A DNA stretch of 46,179 nt from Clostridiales bacterium (GTDB lineage Bacteria > Bacillota > Clostridia > Saccharofermentanales > Saccharofermentanaceae), in assembly GCA_017545245.1 (NCBI GenBank), contig JAFWPB010000008.1, positions 1 through 46,179 on the forward strand, given 5' to 3'. The first letter of the stretch is position 1. Each line of letters opens with the position of its first letter. The notes beneath the pieces are model-generated. The model was not told the origin of the DNA. It ran no database searches and worked only from the letters and a program-made list of their open reading frames with translations. Shown piece after piece: positions 23,438-31,254 of the stretch. The translations under genes and the position numbers were made by a program.

Positions 23438-23443
23438 ATTATA
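23438..23443 (-). promoter_or_regulatory. -10 box of the hydrolase operon
   Basis: TATAAT on the minus strand, within TTTTCTGATATAATCGG. Nearly the same string (TTTTCTGTTATAATCGG) precedes the heparinase-like gene at 27753-27758. No good -35 box is seen for either. Confidence 0.45.
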
Positions 23444-23500
23444 TCAGAAAAGAAGCTTGAAAATCTGGCATGAGAGAAAACATCGCCTTTTTCCTGGGCA

Positions 23501-24286
23501 TCAGCCATGGATTTTCATTTTTATGGCTTTTGTCGCCATGGACGTATTGATGTAATTATCCAGGGCGTAACATCCGCGGTCTTCGTAAAAACCGGCGATC
23601 ACAAATCCGGCATCAATCTGGCCCTGAATCTGGTTTTCGACCGGATGTCCCCAGGAATACCCTTCTGCCTCTGCGAGTTCTTTTACCTTCGGATCATCGA
23701 GATGATCAATATCCGCGTAGGGGATCGAATACTTCAATTCCAGTTCGCCTCTTTCGAGTTTTGCCGGATCGAAAATATACTCGAGCGGCGTACCGAATCC
23801 GGAAATCAGGATCCCGCCATTTTTCAGGACTCGGGCACACTCTCTCCATACCGGAAGGATGTCATTTACATAGTTATTGGACCAGGGGTGGACGATGATG
23901 TCGAAGGATTCGTCTTCGAACATCGGCAGTTCCTGCATATTTCCCTGCACAGTATGGATCGTAAGTCCGTCCCGCTCCGCCGCCAGCAGATCTTTTTCCA
24001 GTTGTCTGGTACTGTTGTCAAAGACTGTCACGTCTGCGCCTGTTGCGGCAAGGACCGGTCCCTGCTGGCCACCGCCACTTGCAAGGCAAAGGATCTTTTT
24101 TCCTTTCATCTCTTCCGGGAACCAGTTCCTCGGCACACGCTTTACCGGGGTAACAAAAATGGACCAGTTTCCTTTCTTCGCTTCTGCAATCTCTTCTTCT
24201 GATACCGGGATCGACCATTGGTCATTGTTCTCTGAGCGTTTATCCCATGCACGCTCATTATCTTTAATGTATTGTTCGTTACTCAT
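23501..24286 (-). CDS. Class I SAM-dependent methyltransferase
   Basis: A 261-aa cytoplasmic methyltransferase. Motif I (ILCLASGGGQQ, 65-75) binds S-adenosylmethionine, VTVFDNS gives the acidic residue at the end of strand two, and DIIVHPWSNNYVNDI with ECARVLKNGGILISGF are motifs IV to VI. The N-terminal AWDKRSENNDQWSIPV is common in a Clostridial subfamily of unknown substrate. GGAGAG precedes the ATG. It is probably monocistronic, with 109 bases to the hydrolase operon downstream. Confidence 0.9.
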   Translation of the reverse strand: MSNEQYIKDNERAWDKRSENNDQWSIPVSEEEIAEAKKGNWSIFVTPVKRVPRNWFPEEMKGKKILCLASGGGQQGPVLAATGADVTVFDNSTRQLEKDLLAAERDGLTIHTVQGNMQELPMFEDESFDIIVHPWSNNYVNDILPVWRECARVLKNGGILISGFGTPLEYIFDPAKLERGELELKYSIPYADIDHLDDPKVKELAEAEGYSWGHPVENQIQGQIDAGFVIAGFYEDRGCYALDNYINTSMATKAIKMKIHG

Positions 24287-24561
24287 TTATCTCTCCTTGA
24301 TCCGGATCACAGGAATCCTTTCTTCCTGCTGTGTTTTCTTCTACCAAAATCATAACATAGCTACTGTGAGTCTCTCCATATCCTGCAAGTATATTCATCG
24401 ACAAGTACAATCATTTTAGGGCGCTTTTTGACCAAAGATTGACCCAAAACTGCCATGATTGCAGAATAAAACTATCCACAGATTTTCAATATTTGGGAGA
24501 TTATTCAAGGCTTTAGAGCAGTGCGCGTCTGAAAAGAGCCATAGACGGTTGGTATACAGTT

Positions 24562-27500
24562 TCAGATTGTCCCTCTAACTATTCCGTACCGATCACAGAT
24601 CTCCTGGAACTCCGGACATCCTGCGAAAGATTTCATGACATCCACGCGATCCGTGCCGTCATTTAACAATCCCCGCCAGTACGTGAATCCATCGACATCC
24701 GGGTCACGTCCCATGAACGTCGTATACAGACGTATCAGGTATTCTTCATTCGTGGTCTTCAATCCGGTAAACTCCGGAAGCGTGAAAAACATACTTGCTG
24801 CCTGATATCCGGTAGCCTCAAGATTCGTCAGTGCCAAACTCCAGTATTTCAGACCGCTTTCTTCCGGCTCACGGCCGAGGCACTCAGTGTAAAGACGTGT
24901 TGCAAACTTGACCGCGTTCTTCGAAGCGAACTCCGCTTTCGCAGTTGGCGCTCCCGACTTGACTCCGTAGGTTGCGCAGACATTACACCACTCGGTAGAG
25001 TCGATGAATCCGTTAATGACATTTTCCTTCGTCATTCTTCCGTTCTTCAGTTCTCCTAACCAGAATACTTTACCATTTGCTTCGGATGCACGATCAAAGA
25101 ATGTGAGATACAAAGTCTCAACAAAGTCTTCGTCAGTCAGACCGCGGTTCAGGAACTCCTCTGCCTCGATCAGGAAGAAGTGCGCACAGTCACCACCGGT
25201 CCGGGTTCCATTTTCGATCTCATTTATCCAAAATGCTTTTCCTTCCGGCTCAGACTCACGGTCGAGTGCAATCGTATACAGGCGCTCTACAAAGTCTGCA
25301 ACGGAGGCTTCATTCTTCGGATCCGGCGTGGGCGTTGGAACACCTGGCTTTGGTGTAGAAGTCGGCTTGCCTGGCACTCTCGTAGGAGTCGGTTTACCCG
25401 GCGCAGTTGTAGGAGTCGGCTTGCCCGGCTTCGGAGTGGCTGTTGGCTGCCCCGGAGCTTTTGTAGGAACACCCGGCTTCGGTGTAGAAGTCGCCTTTCC
25501 TGGCACCTTTGTCGGCGTAGCCTTTTTCGTTGGTGATGGTGTCACCTTCTTAGTAGGAACAGGCGTACTGGCTTTGGTTGGAACCGGTGTTGCTTTTCCC
25601 GTAGGAACAGGTGTTGTCTTCCTTGTCGGTACAGGAGTCGCTTTTTTAGTTGGGACTGGTGTTGCCGATTTTGTTGGCTTCGGCGTGGGAGTATCACGTT
25701 TGGGTGTAGGTGTCTGCGTAGGTGTTGGTGTGCCAGAGCCCGGTTCAACCTCGCGTGGCCATTCGGAAATCGCTTTTACTGACGGAGTCCACGAAGGGCT
25801 CTTTTCACCATTTTTCAACAAGATACAAGCCACGGTAATTGTCGTGGTTTTCGTATCGGAAAGATGAATCGCAAGTTTTCTGTACTCATCATTTTTCGTC
25901 GCACCCGACACTTGAAGGGATGTCGGAAGCGGCTCTGCATTCATCTTGGTGAGTTTTCCGCCCTCACTGAGAAGTCCTACCCATAATCTGTCCGAACCAA
26001 CAGTTACAATAGCACTTCTTCCATCTCCAGCAACATCGATCTGTCCCATCGTGTGAGCAAACCAGTATATGTCACCCGGTTTATCAAGAGAGATCTCATC
26101 CTGGATAACAACACATTCTTTATCCTTTATCATTTTGAGGCCGCGGATCACGCTTTTTGCGCCACTCGGTGTATAAGCGTCCGTTAAGTCTGTAATGGCA
26201 TAGGCTGTATTTCCGCTTTTGTATCCGGTGATGAGACAGTTTGCTCCCTCACGCTGGTCGATCTCCTCTGTCGGATTGATGACAAGTGTATTGTGCCCTT
26301 CTGCCTTTATGCGGTAAGAACGCTGGCGGTTTTCAAGCTTATAGTTCTCATTTCCCAGATCCGTAAAAAAGCGCGATTCGTTTGCTTCGATATAGAACGA
26401 GCCAAGGTCATAATGCCCATGATACGTATAATTGTTTTCACCGACATGAAGTGCTGTTACCATGCCGCTCTTGTCCCATGTGTTCCGGAAGCTTGCATTG
26501 GCTGCTCCGACAGCTCCCCAGTCCGTATCCTTACTACTGCTCTGACTGGTTTGTTTGCTCTCGTCGATCCATAAGACATCCAGATAATTGAACTCAGGAT
26601 CTATGCTTATGTTCTTAAGACGGATCGCGGAATATTCAGGGGAATCAAGCTGTTCGCCAAGCCACAGGAAAACGGCCCAGCCTGTATTCCGGCTGTCACG
26701 GTCATCACCGAAACTGAACGATTTCGGAGTGTTGGAACTCATGTAACGTACAAATTCGACAGATTTGCGGATGCCCTCATAATCAGCAAGACCATAGTCC
26801 GTTCCTGTTGCACTCTTCAGTGCGGAAGACTGCAGGCCAAGATAATATGTGGCGTAATCCCAATATCCCAGCCCTTCAATGTATGTTCCATCCGTGACAC
26901 TGTATGCACGGCGGACAAAGGAATACGCTCTTTTGAAACCGTAGGTAAGTACTTTGGAAGCAACATCTCTTGCATCCGATTCATCTCCAATAGCAAGTGC
27001 GGCAAGATTTGTGCCACCGGTGCACACAAGCTGCCAGTTGTCTCCTTTTTTATCTTGATACCATTTGTACGTGCGCTTGCGATCTTCAGGTGTATTGGTA
27101 TAATCCTCCATAACCTGATTCAATCCTTTTTTAATCAGGTTTGTCCGTAGAAGGGTCCTCTGCTCAGAAGTCATCCAGTTATAAAGCCAGTCATAGCCGT
27201 ACGCAAAGGCTGTACACATTTCAGCAGTATCTAAGAAATGTTTCGGACTCCAGTCCTGGAACTTACACGCTGCTTCAAGTTCCTGGTAGCAACGCTTGGC
27301 ATATTTTTCGTCACCGAAAATATTGTAAGAAAGAGCAAGTGCAGCGACGTGGCGCTGAATGGATTTTGATGTTTCAAGAAGGTGAGCATCGCCATAGGCG
27401 TTATACACGGGAAGAGATACTTCTCTGACGATTCTGTCTGCTTCCGCACGAAGCTCTTCAAGAAGAATTGCCGTTACCGAATCGTCTCCTATGTGGGATC

Positions 27501-27708
27501 TCAGGCTTTTTATCTTTTCCTCTGTCATGATGATTCTCGGGTGAGCATTCATACCGCTCTTTTCAATCAGTTGACTGATGACTTGATCACCATCAACGAA
27601 ACTTCCGTACTCTCCCGATTCAGAACCATCCTGCGCCAATACGCAAAACGGCATCATACCAATAATCATTACTAATGCAAGCAGAATGCTTAACAGGTGT
27701 TTTTTCAT
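24562..27708 (-). CDS. Secreted heparinase II/III-like enzyme with PT linker and four DUF4214 units
   Basis: A 1048-aa secreted protein. Residues 1-25 are a signal peptide cleaved near VLAQ. Residues ~55-420 are a helical alpha/alpha-toroid as in polysaccharide lyases, and ~430-650 a beta-sheet domain with the heparinase motifs HGHYDLGSFYIEANESRFF and EGHNTLVIN. Residues ~658-805 are a Pro/Thr/Lys linker of repeated TPVPTKKA units. Residues ~806-1048 hold four DUF4214 repeats (LYTIALDRES, LYLTFFDRAS, LYTECLGREP, LYTTFMGRDP). The first part probably cleaves uronic-acid polysaccharide outside the cell. DUF4214 is thought to bind surface polymers or partners. The closest relative of the C-terminus is in the gene at 40111. 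GAGGT precedes the ATG; a TATAAT lies at 27753-27758. Confidence 0.87.
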   Translation of the reverse strand: MKKHLLSILLALVMIIGMMPFCVLAQDGSESGEYGSFVDGDQVISQLIEKSGMNAHPRIIMTEEKIKSLRSHIGDDSVTAILLEELRAEADRIVREVSLPVYNAYGDAHLLETSKSIQRHVAALALSYNIFGDEKYAKRCYQELEAACKFQDWSPKHFLDTAEMCTAFAYGYDWLYNWMTSEQRTLLRTNLIKKGLNQVMEDYTNTPEDRKRTYKWYQDKKGDNWQLVCTGGTNLAALAIGDESDARDVASKVLTYGFKRAYSFVRRAYSVTDGTYIEGLGYWDYATYYLGLQSSALKSATGTDYGLADYEGIRKSVEFVRYMSSNTPKSFSFGDDRDSRNTGWAVFLWLGEQLDSPEYSAIRLKNISIDPEFNYLDVLWIDESKQTSQSSSKDTDWGAVGAANASFRNTWDKSGMVTALHVGENNYTYHGHYDLGSFYIEANESRFFTDLGNENYKLENRQRSYRIKAEGHNTLVINPTEEIDQREGANCLITGYKSGNTAYAITDLTDAYTPSGAKSVIRGLKMIKDKECVVIQDEISLDKPGDIYWFAHTMGQIDVAGDGRSAIVTVGSDRLWVGLLSEGGKLTKMNAEPLPTSLQVSGATKNDEYRKLAIHLSDTKTTTITVACILLKNGEKSPSWTPSVKAISEWPREVEPGSGTPTPTQTPTPKRDTPTPKPTKSATPVPTKKATPVPTRKTTPVPTGKATPVPTKASTPVPTKKVTPSPTKKATPTKVPGKATSTPKPGVPTKAPGQPTATPKPGKPTPTTAPGKPTPTRVPGKPTSTPKPGVPTPTPDPKNEASVADFVERLYTIALDRESEPEGKAFWINEIENGTRTGGDCAHFFLIEAEEFLNRGLTDEDFVETLYLTFFDRASEANGKVFWLGELKNGRMTKENVINGFIDSTEWCNVCATYGVKSGAPTAKAEFASKNAVKFATRLYTECLGREPEESGLKYWSLALTNLEATGYQAASMFFTLPEFTGLKTTNEEYLIRLYTTFMGRDPDVDGFTYWRGLLNDGTDRVDVMKSFAGCPEFQEICDRYGIVRGTI
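25300..25735 (-). repeat. Pro/Thr-rich coding repeat (linker of the heparinase-like enzyme)
   Basis: The linker DNA is a degenerate tandem repeat with a coding period of about 7-8 codons (A-T-P-V-P-T-K-K), later changing to PGKPTPT-type units. The antisense strand gives a long spurious frame of VGTGVAFLVGTG-like repeats, which should not be called a gene. Confidence 0.75.
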
Positions 27709-27752
27709 GCGATACCTCTTTTTTACACTCGTTAATATTCCCCCGCAGACCG

Positions 27753-27793
27753 ATTATAACAGAAAAGCAGCCGGATATCCTCCAAACTGCTTT
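27753..27793 (-). terminator. Terminator of the PadR/DUF2812 unit adjoining the heparinase promoter
   Basis: On the minus strand AAAGCAG (27793-27787) pairs with CTGCTTT (27770-27764), followed by TCTGTTATAA. The -10 box TATAAT of the heparinase-like gene (27758-27753) lies directly after it. A T-run on the other strand makes the hairpin potentially bidirectional. Confidence 0.5.
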
Positions 27794-27845
27794 ATATTTT
27801 TTTCTTTTTTCGTTTCAATTCGAAGTGCAAGGTTTCACTTCACTC

Positions 27846-27938
27846 TCATATGAATCTGACAAAAAGTCCCAGTGCCGCAGCCTGCACGAGTACGCCCATC
27901 CACGGGCGGAGTTTTTTCTGATTTGAAATCTGTTCCAT
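27846..27938 (-). CDS. Possible 30-aa membrane peptide
   Basis: A short frame downstream of the DUF2812 gene encodes MEQISNQKKLRPWMGVLVQA, then AALGLFVRFI: a basic N-terminus, then a hydrophobic helix long enough to cross or lie on the membrane. AAGAAGAG lies about 8 bases before the ATG. It would be the third gene of the PadR-DUF2812 unit. An overlapping 48-codon frame exists but is less protein-like. A GC-rich hairpin with a T-run on the opposite strand (27893-27916) argues for caution. Confidence 0.4.
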   Translation of the reverse strand: MEQISNQKKLRPWMGVLVQAAALGLFVRFI

Positions 27939-27979
27939 TTATTTTTCTCTTCTTTCATTTTACGAAGCCACGCATTAAG

Positions 27980-28549
27980 TCACTCGTGGATCCGCCTCTC
28001 TTTTTTCAGTTTCAGGATCTTGTAGCCCATTCCGAAGATCGCGACAAGACCGGCTGCGGCAAGTGCCCATGCCCACCCGGCAACGATGCCGTTAATAAAG
28101 CGTAAAGAGGTGTGTCCGCGCAGGCACGACGATGTATTAATCATCGCACCAAAAACCAGGAGCGGCATCGCAAAAACGCAGTACCAGAAGATTCTTCTGT
28201 GATACGAGATCTTCGAATCGAGATCCGAATGAAACTCCAACTCTGCCGGATCACCTGAACTCTCGAACCGGAAATATGCGCAGCAGAATCCTGCGACATG
28301 CACACACCCGATCAACTCGATCCCCATCTCCGAAAGGAAACGGAAATACTCTTCGTTCTTCTCCGAAAAGCTCATGCCCTTCAGGAAAAGCACTTTCACT
28401 TTGTACTTTCCAGGTTCGCATTTTTCGAATTCATAGCGGAACTTGCCGGGGCGGGAAAGAATATAACCTTCGTCCGCCATATTGTTGAGCCAGATCTCTT
28501 CTTTGTCGAGATTCCATACTGCATACATTTTGTGCACTACCTTAGTCAT
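27980..28549 (-). CDS. DUF2812 membrane protein
   Basis: A 189-aa protein. Residues ~10-115 are the soluble DUF2812 domain (YAVWNLDKEEIWLNNMADEG, typical opening). Two membrane helices follow at about 120-138 (WYCVFAMPLLVFGAMI) and 150-176, ending in a basic tail. Its ATG overlaps the PadR stop by four bases (ATGA), the standard PadR-DUF2812 pairing in Bacillota, in which the DUF2812 product is thought to act downstream of, or modulate, the repressor response. The molecular role is unknown. Confidence 0.9.
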   Translation of the reverse strand: MTKVVHKMYAVWNLDKEEIWLNNMADEGYILSRPGKFRYEFEKCEPGKYKVKVLFLKGMSFSEKNEEYFRFLSEMGIELIGCVHVAGFCCAYFRFESSGDPAELEFHSDLDSKISYHRRIFWYCVFAMPLLVFGAMINTSSCLRGHTSLRFINGIVAGWAWALAAAGLVAIFGMGYKILKLKKERRIHE

Positions 28550-28860
28550 TTCTCTTCACCCATTATCTTTCTGCCGTTTTCCACCAGTTCGGAAAGTCGC
28601 GCCAGTTCTTCTTTCAGCACATCGCGACCCGCTTCCGTGATGATATATTCTTTCTTTCTGCTCTGCGGATTCTCCGGAAGCGCATCGATCCACTTCTTGT
28701 CCAGAAGTGTATTGATCGCACCGTAAAGCGTTCCCGCCGCAAGCTTCACACGTCCGTGCGAAAGCGTTTCCACATTCTGTATGATGCCGTATCCGTGAAG
28801 CGGATTCTGAAGGGATAGCAGGATATAGAAGACTGCTTCCGTCAATGCAAACTGACCCAT
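28546..28860 (-). CDS. PadR-family transcriptional regulator
   Basis: A 104-aa repressor starting MGQFALTEAVFYILL; this ATG is chosen because AAGGAG lies 8 bases upstream. It is the short PadR type: a winged helix over residues ~5-75 (LHGYGIIQNVE, GTLYGAINTLLDKKWI, wing around RKKEYIITEAGRD) and one C-terminal dimerisation helix. It heads a unit with a DUF2812 gene. Two perfect 8-3-8 palindromes in its promoter are the probable operators. PadR proteins of this type answer to phenolics, antibiotics or envelope stress; the signal here is unknown. Confidence 0.93.
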   Translation of the reverse strand: MGQFALTEAVFYILLSLQNPLHGYGIIQNVETLSHGRVKLAAGTLYGAINTLLDKKWIDALPENPQSRKKEYIITEAGRDVLKEELARLSELVENGRKIMGEEK

Positions 28861-28893
28861 ACATTTCTCTCCTTTCAATCTATCGGTCTCCGT

Positions 28894-28951
28894 TATATCG
28901 GTTCCCGATATATTCTGGAGCTATTATATCGGCTGCCGATATAGTTGTCAA
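28894..28951 (-). promoter_or_regulatory. Consensus promoter with two PadR operators
   Basis: On the minus strand TTGACA (28951-28946) and TATAAT (28928-28923) are 17 bases apart. TATATCGG-N3-CCGATATA occurs twice, perfectly: at 28925-28943 inside the spacer and -10 box, and at 28894-28912 downstream of the start site. Centres are 31 bases apart. A lone ATCGG half-site follows near 28882. Confidence 0.85.
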
Positions 28952-28960
28952 TACCAAGGC

Positions 28961-28996
28961 AGAAAAAATGCCCCGCCGTGAAAAATCACAACGGGA
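28961..28996 (-). terminator. Terminator of the phosphorelay operon
   Basis: On the minus strand CCCGTTGTGA pairs with TCACGGCGGG (two G-U pairs), with a TTTT loop, followed by GCATTTTTT. It lies about 60 bases beyond the Hpt gene stop. Confidence 0.8.
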
Positions 28997-29058
28997 CAGT
29001 TTCTTTATCAGAAGAACGGTTTTCGCAGATGCTTTTCAGGCCGAAAAGATCCGGTGCA

Positions 29059-29400
29059 TTATTTCATCAATTCTAAAAGTTCTGCCTTTTTGTCTGCGAT
29101 GGAGGAAATATACGGTGCATAGTCAACGTCACTCTTCGTTCTAAGGAGTTCTGTTATCTCGCAAACAGGGTCATATATAGGCGTTAAGGAAAGGTTTCCT
29201 AATACACCTTTCAGTGTGTGCGCGGCTTCAAATGCTTTATCAAAGTCTTTAGCCAAGATCGATTCTTCAAGCAGATTGAAGTTTTTATCTTCAAGAACTT
29301 TTCCAATCAGTCTGAAGTAAAATGCTTCATTGCCCATGCAGCGTGCAAGAGCATCATCCGTATTTGCGCCAAAAGATTTAAGTGCATCTATAGTCAGCAT
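29059..29400 (-). CDS. Stand-alone Hpt histidine phosphotransfer protein
   Basis: A 113-aa four-helix Hpt protein. The phosphorylated histidine is His61 in EAAHTLKGVLGNLSL, the standard HTLKGxxxN/xL motif. It should carry phosphate between receiver domains. Neighbours supply both sides: the hybrid kinase at 32550 has two receivers but no Hpt domain of its own, and the regulator 17 bases upstream has a receiver. AAGGAG precedes the ATG. It is last in the operon and followed by a terminator. Confidence 0.92.
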   Translation of the reverse strand: MLTIDALKSFGANTDDALARCMGNEAFYFRLIGKVLEDKNFNLLEESILAKDFDKAFEAAHTLKGVLGNLSLTPIYDPVCEITELLRTKSDVDYAPYISSIADKKAELLELMK

Positions 29401-29417
29401 GGCTTTCTCCTTTCCTA

Positions 29418-31103
29418 TCAGGAAATACTCTCTTGAAGCTTCTTCTCGAATTCCTCAGCCGGGAGAGGCTTGGAGAAATAGTATCCCTGGATGATTGCAC
29501 AACCGAGTTTCTTGAGTGCCAGATACTGCTCTTCTGTTTCGACACCTTCTGCAATGACGGGCACACCAAGATATTCTGCAATGTCGATCACGATACTGAT
29601 CATTCGCGTGTCATTCTGTTTTTCAAATGCGTTTCTGATGAACTTCATATCAAGTTTCAGGGCATCGATAGGAAGTTCGGAGATCATATTCAGAGAGGAA
29701 TAGCCGGAACCGAAATCATCCATTTCAATGAAGAATCCATGCTCTCTTAACTGGGATACTCTGTCCACGATCTGGCTTGAATCCCTGACATACGCAGATT
29801 CGGTGATCTCAAGATAGAGATCTTTCGGAGAAATGCTTGTATCCTTCACGATCTTTTCGAACGTATTTACCAATTCCGGATCGTACATTTCCGCACGGGA
29901 AAGATTTACGGATACGGGAACGGGTCTTCCGAAGCGCTCTTTCCATTCCGTGATTTTCTCGGCAGATCTTCTCCATACATATTCGTCTAACTGAGCGATG
30001 AGGCCGTTACCTTCAAACAATGGTATAAAGGCACCCGGTGAAATCATTCCAAGTGTAGGATGGAACCATCGGACCAGAGCCTCGGCACTGGATAAGACCG
30101 GTTTGTCTCCTCTAATATCGTACTTCGGCTGGAAGAATACTTTGAACTGCTTCTCCTCCAGTGCTTTTGGAAACTCATCCACAAGTTGTTCCGAAAAGAG
30201 TTCTTCTTTCAAAAGTGCCTCGTCAAAAGTGCTGACAAAGGTGGAATAGTTGTTACGGATTTTGTCGGCAGCTATTTTCGCACGGATGAAGCGGGAGTGA
30301 ATATCGAGTTTCTTATCACACGAAGCATAGACACCGGCACGAAGCTTAATCGTGGTGGACATACCAACACAGCCGGAAGAAATCTTCTCGATGATATTGG
30401 AATAGTCATCACGGTGATGACAGTATACCAGGAACGTGTCTGCAGTCATCCGGCATAGAACGCAATTCGAAGAAGAGAAAACATTTCTAAGACTGTCGGC
30501 AACGCTTCTGAGTATCTCCGAAACTTTGCTCATTCCGAAACGCTCACTCAGGATATGGAAGTGGTTGACGTCTACGCAGACCGCATCCATGTCAGATGCA
30601 GGATGAAACTTGTCGAACTGATCAACATAACGGTAAAAATATTCGCTCGTAAAAAGCCCCGTAAGCTCATCTCTTTCTGTTGCGCTGATGATCTGACGGT
30701 CTTCTGCAAGTTCTATGGAGCGTGAGATTCTGGCCTTGATTACATCCGGTTCCGGATATGGCTTCGGAATAAAATCTGCGGCACCTTTACGAAGGCTTTC
30801 GACTTCAGATTCCTGATCTGAGGTCAGAACGATTACTGGAATGCTCCGGCTATCAGGGTCTTCTTTCAATCTGGAGAGAAGATCAAGACCTGAAAGCTTC
30901 GGCATCATAAGATCCAGAAGTATGAGCGAGAGTGTATTGCAGTTCTGCTTGATCAGGTCGTATGCCATTTCGCCGTCTTCGGCTTTGAGAACATTGTAAT
31001 CGTCACACAGGATATTCTCGAGCATTTCACGGTTAATGAATTCATCATCAGCGACCAAAATTTGTCTTTTTCCGTCTACATAGTTGTCAGTTGAACGTTT
31101 CAA
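29418..31103 (-). CDS. Response regulator with degenerate GGDEF and intact EAL domain
   Basis: A 561-aa protein. It begins with TTG (31103), six bases after AAGGAGG; no nearby ATG is usable. Residues ~14-130 are a receiver (ADDE, phospho-acceptor Asp64 in LLDLMMP). Residues ~145-280 are a GGDEF fold (RDELTGLF) whose signature is replaced by RMTADTF, so it should not make c-di-GMP. Residues ~310-555 are an EAL domain with SAEALVRW, NLSRAE, ITESAY, DDFGSGYSS and IAEGVETEEQ intact, so it probably degrades c-di-GMP when switched by phosphorylation. A promoter lies at 31166-31194. It is co-transcribed with the Hpt gene. Confidence 0.92.
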   Translation of the reverse strand: MKRSTDNYVDGKRQILVADDEFINREMLENILCDDYNVLKAEDGEMAYDLIKQNCNTLSLILLDLMMPKLSGLDLLSRLKEDPDSRSIPVIVLTSDQESEVESLRKGAADFIPKPYPEPDVIKARISRSIELAEDRQIISATERDELTGLFTSEYFYRYVDQFDKFHPASDMDAVCVDVNHFHILSERFGMSKVSEILRSVADSLRNVFSSSNCVLCRMTADTFLVYCHHRDDYSNIIEKISSGCVGMSTTIKLRAGVYASCDKKLDIHSRFIRAKIAADKIRNNYSTFVSTFDEALLKEELFSEQLVDEFPKALEEKQFKVFFQPKYDIRGDKPVLSSAEALVRWFHPTLGMISPGAFIPLFEGNGLIAQLDEYVWRRSAEKITEWKERFGRPVPVSVNLSRAEMYDPELVNTFEKIVKDTSISPKDLYLEITESAYVRDSSQIVDRVSQLREHGFFIEMDDFGSGYSSLNMISELPIDALKLDMKFIRNAFEKQNDTRMISIVIDIAEYLGVPVIAEGVETEEQYLALKKLGCAIIQGYYFSKPLPAEEFEKKLQESIS

Positions 31104-31165
31104 TATCTGCCTCCTTCATCAGTTTCAAAATATCTGTCAAATAAGGCTTTCCAAAGGTTAGCCTC

Positions 31166-31254
31166 ATTATATCATAGTAAAAGTATCTTGATAAAGGCAT
31201 CGTCCGGAGCCATGGAAGCAGATGCCCTGGAAAAGAATTCCAGATACTTTTACT
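31166..31254 (-). promoter_or_regulatory. Promoter within a long inverted repeat before the EAL regulator
   Basis: On the minus strand TTATCA (31194-31189) and TATAAT (31171-31166) are 17 bases apart. AGTAAAAGTATCT (31176-31188), inside the spacer, is the exact inverse of AGATACTTTTACT (31242-31254), which spans the stop codon of the solute-binding gene. GGCATC/GATGCC (31195-31200 and 31230-31235) pair inside the loop. It could be a split operator or an RNA stem-loop after the solute-binding gene. Confidence 0.5.

Noticed and set aside
25300..25740. Possible CRISPR-like regular repeats
   Set aside because: The periodicity is the coding repeat of a Pro/Thr linker (7-8 codons, degenerate), without constant repeats and unique spacers. 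No cas genes are present.
25004..25867. Plus-strand frame with VGTGVAFLVGTG-type repeats, resembling a repetitive surface protein
   Set aside because: It is the reverse complement of the Pro/Thr linker and DUF4214 coding sequence; the same artefact occurs at 40829-41314.
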